A stretch of 64,000 nucleotides of DNA from Plotosus lineatus (lineage: Eukaryota > Chordata > Actinopteri > Siluriformes > Plotosidae): positions 8,671,282 through 8,735,281 of the forward strand of contig CM045745.1 in the NCBI GenBank assembly GCA_024760905.1, written 5' to 3'. The notes below the pieces were generated by a model. The model was not told the origin of the DNA. It saw nothing but the letters and a program-made list of their open reading frames with translations, and made no database searches. A program made the translations under genes and the position numbers. Of the stretch, positions 1 through 59,925 are shown piece by piece; the first letter of the stretch is position 1, and every line of letters begins with the position of its first letter.

Positions 1-237
1 TATTTTTAAATGACGTTTTTGTCCTATATTGGTCCACCTCTTTATAGAATTGGCATAGTATGTGATGTAAACATGGTGAAAACTCCATGTAAAGTCATCA
101 TTTCACTCCTTGCTGGTCACGACTCGTGGTCAAGAACTTGAGATTTCCAGCACTGTCAAACCAAGACAGAATCCGATTTCATTTGTGAAACAGAATATTC
201 TCTATTCTGGAGCTTCTGTTTAAGTTTCTCGCTCGCT

Positions 238-47989
<47,752 letters not shown>

Positions 47990-48009
47990 CTGTGCACAGA
48001 CGCACACGC

Positions 48010-48515
48010 AAGGAGCACCTGGTTAGCTTAAATCATTGTTATGAAATGTTATAAATGTAAGCTTTCAGAGAACAGTCATAAGGATGCTCTGAGAATAATT
48101 CAGTGCTTTATGATGGTTTTGAGACACCAGACACAGAACAATAAACAATGAAATACAGCCAAACTGAGCACTGCTAATATCATTACCTGTTCTACAAATG
48201 CAGCATCTGTAAAGGCGGTTGTTACAACTGAAAAATACACTACAAACTTTGTATATAAAGCACTTAGCAAAAGTTTTACTCATATTTTACATTTTTTTTT
48301 ATTTTACAAATTTTTCTTTATATACATTACATTATTTTTAATATTATTATTGTTAAACAATGCATCAAAATCTTTAGTGCGTGCCTGGAAGATAATACCA
48401 TATCAAAATATGTACATATGGTGAACACAAATTTTGAGAGAAAGTATGTCCATTTGCAATTTACACCCTTTTAACGCACAATTTTGTGACACGTGAAAGA
48501 TGCCATTATTTTCAT

Positions 48516-48546
<31 letters not shown>

Positions 48547-48600
48547 CAACAATGCGAAGCAGAACAATCATACATAGAGACTCAAGTTATTGTACTTTCC
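48010..48600. other. no gene recognised
   Basis: AT-rich DNA upstream of the first identified eml3 exon with a short (CA)n at 48516-48542. I see no exon with an ATG and a phase-1 donor that would complete eml3. Confidence 0.5.
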
Positions 48601-48604
48601 CTGC

Positions 48605-48905
48605 AAGTTCATTTATTTTCTGAACCACTTAATCATAATTAGGGTCACCGGAAGGCTGGCGACTCTGGGCAAGGGCAGAGTACACCCTGAATAGCTGGCC
48701 AGGTCATCACAGGGCAGAACCATGCTGAGGGCTATGCAGAATAGTCTTAATGAAGGTCAGCAAGAGTTCTTTTACATGCCTCTCGCCACAAACATCAAGA
48801 CACATGGCTGGCCTTTGATAACCTAGTCAGCTGCACTGCGGGAGACAGCAGTGACACCCCGTTGACAGTGGGGCTTGACCTTGGTTTAGTACTCTGGCAC
48901 CCTTT
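48605..48905 (-). mobile_element. SINE family S, alternative-tail type
   Basis: Minus strand: body with AGGCATGTAAAAGAACT, CTGCCCTGTGATGACCTGG, tail ending in TAAGTGGTTCAGAAAATAAA. The head is degenerate. Confidence 0.7.
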
Positions 48906-49369
48906 CTGAAAAGCAAACAATACCTCTACTTTTCCTGCAAGTGACAAATGATTTGGTAGAAAGAGCACTGGCTCTAATGCAGTCTTTCAATTAATCTCTG
49001 GTGATGTTCAACAGTGCCTGCTCTTCACTCTGGGCCAAGGTAAATTCCTAAAAGCAGTAAATGGACATGAAAATAAACTCTGTTTTCATCATCTTGTCAT
49101 TTTTACGAAACAAAGTTAAATTTTCTTCAATATGTTGCATATGACGTAACTATTCGTGCTTAAAGCAAGTTCTATATCCACGCCAATTTTTATCAAATGT
49201 CATTTCTCCCATTCTCCTTATATATATATAAGGTAATATTTGGTCAACAACCCTTCACTTAAAAAAAAAAAAGAAAATTGTACATTTCTCCCACATGACC
49301 CACAATAAAATCCTGGCCAGTATTAAATTTCAAAACTTTTGAATTTTAACACAACAAAATGCACATTCA

Positions 49370-49965
49370 TTTATTTTCTTCGCCGCTTAATCCTAATTAG
49401 GGTCATGGGGATGCTGGCCCCCTTCTCAGCTGACTCGGGGCGAGGATGAGGCATATCCTGGACAGTTCGCCAGTGCCAACACTCACACAACCATTTACAC
49501 TCACACCTAGTGTCGATTGTGGGGCCGGTGGCGTAGTGGTTAGGGTGCTGTGCTTGTGATTGGGAGGTTGCGAGTTCGAACCCCACTGAGACCCTCACTG
49601 TGCTAAAACCCCTGGGCAACAAGTGTGCCTCTGTTCACCCAGCACTATAAATGGGTACCAGTAAAAATATACTGGGAAGGTAACCTGCGATGGACTAGCG
49701 TCCCATCCAGGAGGAGTTGTGAACTCCTGGTCGCTTCACGCTATGGAAACTGGGGATAAGCACCGGCCTCATGAGCCACTAGGCTCGGGTGTCAAAACCC
49801 AACAGACTTTACCTTTACCAAGTGGCGATTAGCCTACTGTGCATGATTTTGGACTGTGGGAATAAACTGGAGTAACTCATGCAAACACAAGGAGAACATG
49901 CAAAGTTCACACAGAAATGCCTGTGCTGGGTATCGTACACAGGCGTTCTTGTTGTGAGGCAGACA
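49370..49965 (-). mobile_element. SINE family P split by a second SINE
   Basis: The 3' tail (49370-49518) and the 5' body (49821-49965, with TCCAAAATCATGCACAGTAG on the minus strand) are parts of one minus-strand SINE separated by the family V SINE at 49519-49820. Confidence 0.75.
49519..49820 (+). mobile_element. tRNA-derived SINE (family V), nested
   Basis: Head GGTGGCGTAGTGGTTAGGG, B box GCGAGTTCGAACCCC, body GTCCCATCCAGGAGGAGTTG, and a tail ending TTTACCTTTACC. Flanked by AGTGTCGATT (49509-49518) and AGTGGCGATT (49821-49830), a 10-bp duplication with one mismatch. Confidence 0.85.
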
Positions 49966-50008
49966 TGACCCCTAACACACATACACACACACACACACAC
50001 ACATTTTT

Positions 50009-50040
<32 letters not shown>

Positions 50041-50044
50041 TATA

Positions 50045-50945
50045 CAGTGGTACCTCACTTTACGAAATTAATCCATTCCAGAGCCTTTTTTGTAACCCGC
50101 ATTTTTCGTCCGCATTTTACATGTAAAACGCATGATTCGTTCCAAGGTTCTCAATACTACCCCATAAAACCTTTAAAAATTATAAACTTACACCAATGTT
50201 GTATGAAATATGTGTTAAAAGTAAAAGAAAATTATTTACCATTTTTTAAATCTCTCGAACCATCCATGCGACGCTTTAAAGTTTGGGGGTTGCTGGTCTG
50301 AAGACCCCTCACCCCCACCCTCCTTCACGAGGTCACTAAATATGGTGGTTGCTTTTTCCGAAATAATCGTCTCCGTCCCTGTATCTCCACTTTTAAGGTC
50401 TCCTTCTGCTTCAATATCATCCTGATTGTAGAGCGGTTTCGACCATACTCCTTTGTGATTTCACTCAAGCGGATCAGACTTTCATACATTTTTTTTTTAT
50501 CATCTCCTGTTTTACTTTTATTGATAACGAAGCCTGCTTCTTCTTTTCAGTCTCACCAGGAATCACTTTCTTGGGGCTCATGAATAATAACAAAAAATAA
50601 TGCTGCAATAAGCATACTCAAAAAACTCACAAACCAACAGTAGAACTGTCCTTCATGTGTGTGTTGAACAATGGGTTGAAGGCACATGAAAAGCATTATG
50701 TGTACAGTACTGTATTATGGAGATTCAGCTCCCTCCTAGCCAATGGGAGGCCAGCGGGGCAGGGTGTTGGGAGACAACCAATGGGAAAGCAACCTGCACA
50801 TTGTTTGAATGGCATGTTTGAATTTTTAACATGGTACTTTCGTAATGTGAACTTGTTTCGTATCCAGAGACAAAAATTTTAGGAAAATGCATTTCGTAAC
50901 CTGAATTTTTCGTTTAGTGAGACTTTCATAAAGTGAGGTCCCACT

Positions 50946-50946
<1 letters not shown>
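50045..50946 (-). mobile_element. Tigger-like MITE, family A
   Basis: Starts CAGTGGTACCTCACTTTACG, ends AAAGTGAGGTCCCACTG. It keeps the HTH-derived block around 50400-50470 and the CTCCTAGCCAATGGGAGG block (50735-50752), but has no microsatellite at the family position. Confidence 0.78.

Positions 50947-50985
<39 letters not shown>
50947..50985. repeat. (TG)n microsatellite
   Basis: About 18 TG units directly after the family A element ending at 50946. Confidence 0.95.
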
Positions 50986-50990
<5 letters not shown>

Positions 50991-51105
50991 AGGTAATATT
51001 TGGTCAACAACCCTTCACTTAAAAAAAAAAAGAAAATTGTACATTTTTCTCAGAATTTAGGGAAGAAGCTTTTGAGCTTTGGGCTGAAAATTATTTTTTT
51101 ATATA

Positions 51106-51801
51106 CAGTGGAACCTCGGTGGTTTAGCGACCCCTCAGTCGAACAAATCAGAGTTTGATTAAAAATTACGAGAAAATATGGGTTGCTGTTCAAACAAATC
51201 ATCAGAGTTTGAACGGAGCAGAGTCAAGTGTATTGAACACTGCACAGTGTCCCTTACTTCGAACAGCCAATGAGAGAGAGTCTCGTACTGCATATCGTGT
51301 TTATTCATTACATTACGGCTACTTTAACCAATAACCCTGGGTCCTAAGAAAAGCAAGCAGTAATTCTACTGGAAAGGAAAAGAGAAGAGTCGTGAGAACA
51401 TGAAGCATCGACTGCGATCAAGAGACAGAGAAGGGCAAAACTGCCACGCCCCCTCAAAACAATAACCCCTCCCCCACCTCACCCTCCCCATGCATCCACC
51501 AATGCTGACACATCACAACCACAAAGGTATGTATACAAATATAGTACATAGGTTAATTATTACTTATTATTATTATTTTTTACTCTTTTGTACATTACCG
51601 TATGTACTGTATATTAATATGTTTCATAAATACACCTCGTTTTCAAAGTATATAAAACACTATTGACGGAAGTAAACATTCATCCGAAAGCATTAATCGA
51701 TTTTTAACTATTTATTATGGGAAATATTGTTTCACTCTTCAAACAAATTTGTCCTCGACCATATTTTTAGAATGAATTGTGTTCGAACACCGAGGTTCTA
51801 C

Positions 51802-51803
<2 letters not shown>
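51106..51803. mobile_element. Tigger-like element, family E type
   Basis: Starts CAGTGGAACCTCGGTGGTTT, ends CACCGAGGTTCTACTG, flanked by TA. A short stretch near 51345 (GGTCCTAAGAAAAGCAAGCA) may be a relic of a transposase start. Otherwise non-coding. Confidence 0.75.

Positions 51804-51868
<65 letters not shown>
51804..51868. repeat. (GT)n microsatellite
   Basis: About 31 GT units directly abutting the Tigger-like element ending at 51803. Confidence 0.96.
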
Positions 51869-51869
<1 letters not shown>

Positions 51870-51871
<2 letters not shown>

Positions 51872-52027
51872 ATGTGATCATTCATCCACAAATTCTTCCA
51901 CATTATTAAGGTTAGCACTGGTGTCAGACAGGGCCACCTGGGGCAGTTGGCATTGCAGTTGATCGCAAACATGTTCTGTGGGCTTGACGTCAGTGTTTTG
52001 TGCAAGCAGTACATGTTCTGTCTGTAT

Positions 52028-52060
<33 letters not shown>

Positions 52061-52265
52061 TGGCAAGACACGTCTTCATGGAGCTCACTGTGTGCTCAGG
52101 GGAACTGTCATGCTGGAACAGGTTTGAACCTCTTAGTTTTAGTGAAGAAAAATTGCAACTGATGAGGAAACACTGCACAGTTATGTGCTTTCAACTTTGC
52201 GGCACTAAATTTGGGAAGAAACTACATACGAGTCTGAAGGTCAAGTGTCCATAAACTTTTGTCCA
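51870..52265 (+). mobile_element. DNA-transposon-derived repeat, 3' part
   Basis: Contains CTTCATGGAGCTCACTGTG, CATGCTGGAACAGGTTTGAA and ends GTGTCCATAAACTTTTGTCC, a widespread fish Tc1-related repeat. A piece of the same repeat lies inverted at 52985-53140. It carries a (CT)n tract at 52028-52053. Confidence 0.55.
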
Positions 52266-52726
52266 TATAGCGTATCTGAAGTTGTCCTTACGTCATTTCT
52301 TCATATGAATCTAATATTTTGTTCCGTAATGTATATATAAGGAAAGCTACATTTAACTATGTTAAAAATAAGATATGCAGAATTGTTCATAACGGGTTGT
52401 ACAGGGTGAAGATACACACAGAGGCTACATACTTCCCTGGCATGTTATATATCTAGGCTACCAGTTTTTCATTCAAGTTCACAATTAACCAGTAAATGGA
52501 CAGGTTCGACGGTGCCGCTATTGACTATAACAATGAGAAGATTTTGTTTGATATATCTATTTAAATGTAACATACGTCAGTTGGTTTATAGACCATATTT
52601 GACAGTGGAACAATAAAGACTTGAATGTTACAGTATGTGCTCTCCGCTCTACTATGTATGCAAGCAGAGCATGTTCTCGAGCTGTTCCAGCAAACCAGAC
52701 TATATGGCAAAAATATATAACTTGGG

Positions 52727-52960
52727 AGCAGCCATAACTGAATGGTTAGAGAAGCGGCTTTGGAACCAAAAGGTCGCCAGTTTGATTCCTGAACGCGCAG
52801 GGGAAAGGTGTGTTGGTGGGGGAGAGAGATGCACCTTCCCTTCCCTCACCTTTATGGTTGAAATTCCCTTGAGTAAGGCACCAAACCCCCCAACCGCTCT
52901 ACAGGCGATGTGAAGTGTGTGGCAGCCCACTGCTCTGAGTTTGTGTGCTTACTGTGGATG
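52727..52960 (+). mobile_element. tRNA-derived SINE (family G), intact reference copy
   Basis: AATGGTTAGAGAAGCGGCTT head, GTCGCCAGTTTGATTCCTG B box, body CCTTGAGTAAGGCACC and GTGGCAGCCCACTGCT. It sits between inverted pieces of the repeat described at 51870-52265. Confidence 0.78.
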
Positions 52961-53159
52961 GGTAAATGCAGAGGCAATGATTTCCCTTCCGATTAATTCT
53001 TCTTCCTAAAATTGAGGCTCCAACACTGGATATACACAGTTGTATAGAATGTCTTTGTATGCTCTAGAGTTAAATTTTCCTTTCACTAGAAGTAATGGGT
53101 CTAAACAGGTTCCAGCATGAAAATGTCCTTGTTCCTAAATTTGAATTCATAAAGACGAC

Positions 53160-53581
53160 GACGGCTTCTGTTTTTCCTTTTGGCTGCTCCCTTCCGGGGT
53201 CGCCATAGCGAATCATCTGTCTCCATTTCACCCTACCCTCTGCATCTTCTTCTCTTACACCAACTGCCTTCATGTCTTCCTTCACCACATCCATAAATCT
53301 TCTCTTTGGTCTTCTTCTAGACCGTCTGCCTGGTAGTTCCAACCTCAGCATCCTACTACCAATATACTCACTATCCCTCCTCTGTACATGTCCAAACCAT
53401 CTCAATCTAACCTCTCTGACTTTGTCTCCAAAACATCTTACCTGTGCTGTCCCTCTGATGTACGCATTCCTGATCCTACCCATCCTCGTTACTCCCAAAG
53501 AGAACCTCGACATTTTCATCTCTGCTACCTCCAGCTCTGCCTCCTGTCTTTTCCTCAGTGCCACCGTTTCTAAACCATACA
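53160..53581 (-). mobile_element. 5'-truncated RTE-like LINE 3' end
   Basis: A second copy of the LINE tail at 1071-1490, on the opposite strand. The frame encodes the C-terminal motifs RLRWFGHVQRRDSEYIGSRM and PGRRSRRRPKRRFMDVVKED and ends RYGDPGREQPKGKTEAVVVF, with the stop shifted downstream. The protein start and reverse transcriptase core are absent. Confidence 0.8.
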
Positions 53582-53948
53582 ACATCGCCGGCCTCAATGT
53601 AAAGTTGCATAATTTGAGTAGCCCAAGGCTTGTTCTCCTTACTGAAGACTTTTAAGAAAATACACCAGGTGTTCTCACTTTCCATCAGCACCTGACCTCA
53701 CTAACTCTCCTGTCGATGAATAAGCAAGCACCCTTATATTAAACAGGTCAACAGAGCAAGCCATCAATACAGCCCTACACACAGCACTCATACATCCTGG
53801 AGGATGCTGTTAGTAGACTACAGTGGTGCTGAAACAACAACTCGGTAAAAATCGGTTATTAAAAGTGTTGGCAACATTGATAAGTCTTGCGATTATTGTG
53901 TAATCAGCCACTACAGACGAGTGTCACTCACTATGGAGATGAACGGAC

Positions 53949-54161
53949 ATGTCATACGTGCACCTTGCATTTTTTTATCTTCATAAACATTACAAAACAT
54001 GGCTCAGTCGACTGCCAGTGGCACTGGGATGGAAAAAAGGTGTTCGACCGAAATCTTCAAAAGTTCGGGAGCATTTTAATCTACATAGTTCCCGAAAATG
54101 TGTTGAATGCAGGCTTTGTAAAAATGATTGCTTAGCACGGGAGCGCTACAGTGAAGCGTGA
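53949..54161 (+). pseudogene. possible hAT BED-finger fragment
   Basis: The 70-codon frame ends with SSKVREHFNLHSSRKCVECR then LCKNDCLARERYSEA. A Ser-Lys-Val-x-x-His-Phe start and a Cys-x2-Cys pair resemble BED zinc fingers of hAT transposases, but the distal His-x3-5-His half is missing and the frame closes. No other transposase part is seen nearby. Confidence 0.4.
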
Positions 54162-54772
54162 ACATCTTAAAAAAAAAACATGTAGGAATTATTACTGATG
54201 AAGAAGCCGACCCATCAGCAGGGCAAGTGACTACAGAATCCTAAATTTATACTGCTTTGAAGTGGAACATATATAAATATATATGATAATTTATTACGAA
54301 AGCTCACAATGCAATGAATCAGCTCATTCCGCCATTTCCGTACTTTGAGAACTAACCTTAGCGCCCGGACTGGGAAGCTAATGAGCTAAGAGTAGTAATA
54401 CGCAAGCGTGCTTGCTTGTCATGTGATCTAAAGTAGGTCCAGCAAGTCAAGGTGGCGGCTGTTGTGTTCCTAGCGAGGTTGTTTCACCTTTAACGGAATG
54501 CGTGGGCTGAAATGTTGTATGATTGCGAAAGTTCATTGAACTATTTGAAACGTTAAGGTTGTTTGTCATGCTCTTTTTATTAGCATTTAATAATTGGTTA
54601 CGTATAGCATCATGTTAAGTGCTGAGAAATTGCTGCATTATTTATAGAAGCAATAGACCTCGTTCATGATTAGCACTGTGGCAATGCTAATAGAGTGCAG
54701 AACAAAACATCTCTACTGAGTCTTTAGAACACACAATTTGTACGCAAATTGAAACACAGTATGGTCGGCCCT

Positions 54773-55435
54773 CTACTTACGAAACTCTCTGGGTACGAAT
54801 ACTCCAGGTTACGAAAAACATTTTCCTAAGTTTTCGTCCTCTTTTTACAAAAACACCCTCTTTTTACGAAAAGCTCCAACGCGCCATTGAAAAATTCAAA
54901 CGCGCCATTCAAAATTCAAACAATGCGTGAGTTGCTCTCTCATTGGCTGTCTCCCAACATCCTACCGCGCTGGCCTCCCATTGGCCAGAAGGGAGCTGAC
55001 CTGTACCCATACTTCCTGTACCCATACTTCCTGTTTGTCACATGCGTGAAGGAGAGTTGTACAGGACAGTTGGCTTGTTTTGAGATTAATCATGCAGCGT
55101 CATATTTTGTTATTGCTGAAACCCCTCTACAATCGGGATGATATTGAAGCAGAAGGAGACCTTAAAGCGGAAATACAGTGACGGAGGAGATTATTTCGGC
55201 ACGATATTGAAGCAGAAGGAAAACAGAGTGCTCCGTGGAACAAGACCTCCGATCTCGAAAGGAAGCAAGTTAATATTGAATCAGGACCTCTGATCTTTCA
55301 AACAGGTATTGTAATTCCGCTTTAAATACAACATCCCGTCCATTTAAACATTTAAATAGAATTGTTCCGTCGGCTGTGTGTTGCGTGTGGGCGAAGCCCG
55401 CATTCGGCAAAACACACCAGGGAAAGGAAGAGTTT

Positions 55436-55509
<74 letters not shown>

Positions 55510-55740
55510 CGTACATAGTCAGAGATGAAAGGAGGCATTATTTTAAGAGAGCACATTGCAGCTTATTTTTCGTTTTTTAAGATGTTTAATTCAGTAAATG
55601 TTTAATAAATGTGGCGCTCTGTCAAGCAGGGGGTGCGCTTTGAATTCCCCGTTTAAAAATGCTCCGGCATTCTGAGTGTGGGTGGAGCCCGCCACAAATG
55701 TGTGTGTGTTGTGAGAGAGAGACAGAGAGAGAGACATTGT

Positions 55741-55822
<82 letters not shown>

Positions 55823-55851
55823 AAGAGAGAGATATAGAGAGAGAGACAGTG

Positions 55852-55883
<32 letters not shown>

Positions 55884-56171
55884 TAATAAAAAATGTTTAA
55901 GAATGGTTTAATTAATAAATATGTTAATAAAATGGTTTAATAGGTTAATAAAATGTTTGAATCGTTTAATAAATAATTTTCTTTTACTTTTAACACAGAT
56001 TTCATACAAAATTGGTGTACTTTTATCATTTTTAAAGGGTTTATGGGGTAGTCTTGGGAGCCTTGGAACGAATCAGGCATTTTACATGCAAAATGCACCT
56101 CTACTTACGAAACCTCCACGTTACGAAAAATGCTCTGGAACGGATTAATTTCGCACGTAGAGGGCCGACTG
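54773..56171 (+). mobile_element. Tigger-like MITE, family A, expanded by microsatellites
   Basis: Left end TGGTCGGCCCTCTACTTACG, right end CACGTAGAGGGCCGACTG followed by TA. The interior contains the family CCAATG/CGCCATT blocks, two compound (GT)n(GA)n arrays (55433-55505, 55683-55880) and a stretch (55550-55640) shared with the insertion at 18237-18460. Confidence 0.7.
55683..55880. repeat. (GA)n/(GT)n compound microsatellite
   Basis: About 200 bp of alternating GT and GA blocks inside a Tigger-like element. Confidence 0.95.
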
Positions 56172-56290
56172 TATATGAATTTTAATTTATAAAACTAAAT
56201 TTAAGCTTTATACAAAATTAGCTAAAATTAAGTCAGCATTTGACAACCAAACGGCGTGCGTTATAGCATGTGTAAAATTCTATTAGTAAA

Positions 56291-56296
<6 letters not shown>

Positions 56297-56348
<52 letters not shown>
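56297..56348. repeat. (TA)n microsatellite
   Basis: About 26 TA units. Confidence 0.96.
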
Positions 56349-56351
<3 letters not shown>

Positions 56352-56499
56352 GATTATTTATATGAATGTGTTGAACTATGATTAACTACCACAGAATTAA
56401 CAAATGACTTGATATACAATGTTACTCAGATATGGACTGGCAATTTGAAAACAATGATCTATTTTTAAATATAGAAATGGAAATTTAAAAATGTTTGTG

Positions 56500-56580
56500 C
56501 TCTTTCCGATTAATCGGGGGGGGGGGGGGGGGATCGACCGATTAATCGATTATTAAAATAATCGTTAGTTGCAGCCCTAG
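56500..56580. mobile_element. terminal piece of a hAT-like repeat
   Basis: ATCGATTATTAAAATAATCG and GTTAGTTGCAGCCCTAG form the characteristic end of a common vertebrate hAT repeat. A G-homopolymer (about 17 G) interrupts it. The partner end was not found. Confidence 0.5.
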
Positions 56581-57480
56581 ACTACAGCCCCGCTTTTAAC
56601 ACAGTCCAATCTCATAAACTGGTTCAGAAGTTGGGTACTGTGGGCCTGGGGAGCTCACTGTGCACTTTGACTTTCTCAGCCACAGAACTCAGAATGTCAG
56701 GATAAGAGAACACATTTCCTCCACTCTCATCCTGAGCACCGGAACACCACAGGGGTGTTTTCTTAGCCCGGTCCTCTTCTCCCTCTTCACACACAACTGT
56801 TTCCCCACTCACACCAGCAACAGTACTGTATTGTCAAATTCACAGATGACACCACCATTATAGGCTTGATTACAAATAAAGAGTCCGCCTTCAGGAAGGA
56901 GGTCTGCATCTGCGGCGATGGTGCGACAACAATAATCTGGAACTTAACACATCCGAAACCAAGGAGATGCTAATGGACTTCAGGATATCGAAATAAACTG
57001 AGCAGTCTGTCCTCCGCATTGATGGAGAGCAGGTAGAGAGAGTAGAGTGCTTCAAGTGTCTCTGCTGACTTCACCTGGCCCACAAACATCTCCCACCATA
57101 TGGGGAAAGCACAACAAAGGATGTACTTCCTCAGGAAGCTCCAACAAGTCCGCCTCTCCCAATCCCTACTGACGAACATTTACCGCTTTGCCATCGAGAG
57201 CCTCCTGACCTAATGTTGTACAGTGTAGTTTAGCAGCTGTACTGCAGAGGACAGGAAGGCCTTGCAGTGGGTGGTGAGGTCAGCAGAGCGAGTAATTAGA
57301 ACTACACTACCCTCCATCAGTGACATTTACACTGACAGACTTCAGAGGAGAGCCAGTGGAATTATCGGGGATACCACACACCCTGGACACGCCCTTTTCT
57401 CTGATCTCCCCTCCAGAAAAAGGAACAGGACACTAAAAACAAAAAGTAACAGACTCAGCAACAGCATTTCCCCATAAGCT
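56580..57480 (+). pseudogene. LINE reverse transcriptase fragment (L2/CR1-like)
   Basis: Frame pieces show non-LTR reverse transcriptase landmarks: a DYSPAFNT-like start, then STGTPQGCFLSPVLFSLFTH (the PQG box), then KFTDDTTIIGLI (YADD-like catalytic box with the first Asp position changed to Thr). Late frames give TFTLTDFRGEPVEL-type remains. Several stops and frameshifts (for example after TCFPTHTS and near 56990). Decayed, 5' and 3' truncated. L2/CR1-like is inferred from the PQG context. Confidence 0.75.
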
Positions 57481-57789
57481 GTTAAACATGTAACCCCACC
57501 AGACACAGTCACACACACACACACTGCATAAACGTCATTCAGACCATCTCACTGGACAGTACAATACTCGTGTTCAAGTACAATTCTCATGTTTAGAGCA
57601 GGTCTCGAACATCATAACATTTTAGCACCATGCACCTTATAATTAAAAGCTCTACTTCTTACTGGTGTCCATCAAGCACCTTTGACATACTTACCGTTCT
57701 GTGTATGTGTGAAAAGGTGTAAATATATGTACGAGTCTGTAAATGTGTTAATATATGAAAAGAAATATCGGTGTACAGTATATAGAATA

Positions 57790-58225
57790 CAGTAGGCCCT
57801 TGACCATTCACGGTTCAGCGTTCACGCCCCCACATACTCGCGGATTGGCGACAAACCCAGAAGTAACTGGCACGTGATTCAAATTTAGCCAATGGCTTAG
57901 AGCTTTTGTTTCTCCCTCCTGCTGATTGGTTGCAGATGATACACCTCTTTCTTCCCTCCTTCGCACAAATGTCATCAATGTGATTGCTTGAATTGTGAAT
58001 TTGCTTTTTTTTCGTGCATTTTTATTGATTATTTAAGCCCTATGATGTCATTCAGACGCCCCGCATCTTCTCTAGTTTCTGGTAAGGAACCTAAGCGCTT
58101 TATTTATTCATAAATATTATCACCATACAAAATTAAAAATTTTTACTTAATCATTACTACATTGTATAAATGAGTACAACTGTCTATAGAATGCGTTTAA
58201 GAAGCATATTCTAGTGCATGTAATA
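57790..58225 (-). mobile_element. Tigger-like MITE, family F
   Basis: Starts after TA with CAGTAGGCCCTTGACCATTC. The block at 58130-58215 is the inverse of 33060-33180 (TATAGAATGCGTTTAAGAAG). The right boundary merges with the SINE at 58233. Confidence 0.6.
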
Positions 58226-58232
58226 TCATACA

Positions 58233-58535
58233 TAGGGCAGTGGTGGTCTAGTGGTATAGGGTGCTGGATCGCTGATCCGAAGGTTGGGGGTTCGAGTCCC
58301 ACTCTCCACAAGGTTTTCACTGTCCCCCCAGTGCAGCTCACTGGGTTATCAAAGGCGGGCCATGTCTCTCACTGTCTATGGTGTGAGGCATGTAAAAGAA
58401 CCATTGCTGACTTTCGACAAGAGTAGGCTGCAAAGCCGTTGGCGTGTTTCCGCCCTGCGATGGCCTGGCGAGCTGTTCAGGGTGTACTCTGCCCTCGCCC
58501 AGAGTTGGCTGGGATGGGCATCCTCCTCCTCGTTC
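58233..58535 (+). mobile_element. SINE family S, alternative-tail type
   Basis: Well-preserved head (GGCAGTGGTGGTCTAGTGG, GGGGGTTCGAGTCCC) and body; the tail stops at GGCTGGGATGGGCATCC without the final GGTTACAGAAAATG part. Confidence 0.82.
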
Positions 58536-58727
58536 CAATACTACTACCAAGAATTCTTCTATAATCACCTGAAGAGAGAGGATGGTTTCACCACACCTCG
58601 AAACAGATCTGTAGTGATAAATGGAGTTTCAATAGAAAGTCTTTGTCCTGTCCTTTTATTTTTATTGTTATTTGCTCTACCAAGAAGTCTTGAGCACTCT
58701 CCTATGGAAGGATCTGCTCAGAAAATC

Positions 58728-58759
<32 letters not shown>

Positions 58760-59660
58760 GTATATATATATATATATATATACACTGTATATAATTATAC
58801 TAGTAAAATTGGTGTAGCCTAGCCGAGGCTAGCCTGGAGACAAGCTAATTTGATTTAAGTCATTTTGACTCAAGTTGTCTCTCCTGGAACCAATTAACAA
58901 CGTATGCTGAGGTATACCTGTACCACTGAATAGACAATAAACTATATTATGGCTGATTCTTCACTGAAAACAAATGCAAACATTTTCAGAGTTCTGCTTT
59001 TATGCAGAGTGTAAATATTTAATTCTTTTCTTGGTTCCACTAATGAAATGCACCGTAGCAACTGACTGTTATACTCAACCATACTGTGTTAAGAGATGTA
59101 TAGAGAAAACACTCTGCTAAGTGCCATGATGGAGCAGAGCACTTTTTGAAACTTGAGAACATTTTAAAGCTGGTACTTTTTTCTTTCATTAGAAGTACAT
59201 TACTGGCTAGATACATCCACTTTTAATTAATACACATCAATTTAAATTTCTCAGGGTTTTTTTTTTCCACCACTGGGTAAATATTTGGCAATTTCCTGAT
59301 TCTCCCATACAAGTCAGCTCTCAAGCTTTTCCAAGGCAGCGCATCAACCCTATCGTTTCAAACTGCAGTGACATCTGATATTAGCTCACTCTGGCGGATT
59401 GCAGAATGTTGAGTTTTGCTCTCGAGCACTCCTGACTATGACAGCTGTGACACTGGTTGGAAACTGTTTTTGACTTTGCTTTCTTATTAAGTCACTCTGA
59501 AGCCAGTAGTTTGTTTTTTATTTAATGTCTAAAGACTGATCGCAAATACATGTGACAAAAGTGTGTACTTCAATCACATGTACAAGATTTCTGATTGGTA
59601 AAACAAGCTGTACATTATTTTTTTTGTGCATGTTACAGTAGGTAATGTTTTCAGATAAAA
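58536..59660. other. no gene recognised
   Basis: Unique-looking AT-rich sequence with a (CT)n(TA)n microsatellite at 58729-58782. No splice-consistent exon or repeat was identified. Confidence 0.5.
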
Positions 59661-59925
59661 GTACCGTAATTTCCAGACCATTGAGTGCACCTGAATATAA
59701 GCCACACCAACTACATGTAAAAAGAAAAAAAAAAAGTACATATATAGACCACACCTCTTTAAAAGCTGCAGGTGTCTATCTCGCTCTTACGCTTCCTGCT
59801 ACAGCACCCCCTGGAGGCCATAAACCCATAAAAATCTATAGATTATCCGCATCGTTGTTTCAGCTGCAGGGTTCAAAGCATGTGAAAAAAGTAGCGTCTT
59901 ATATCCCGGAAATTACAGTATATTA
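59660..59925. mobile_element. short TIR repeat (MITE-like)
   Basis: Left end TACCGTAATTTCCAGACCAT and right end ATCCCGGAAATTACAGTA are inverted. A poly-A tract and CACCCCCTGGAGG block lie inside. No coding remains. Confidence 0.65.

Noticed and set aside
58284..58817. 177-codon plus-strand open frame
   Set aside because: The first half is the SINE at 58233-58535 and the end is (CT)n(TA)n microsatellite, so it is not a gene.
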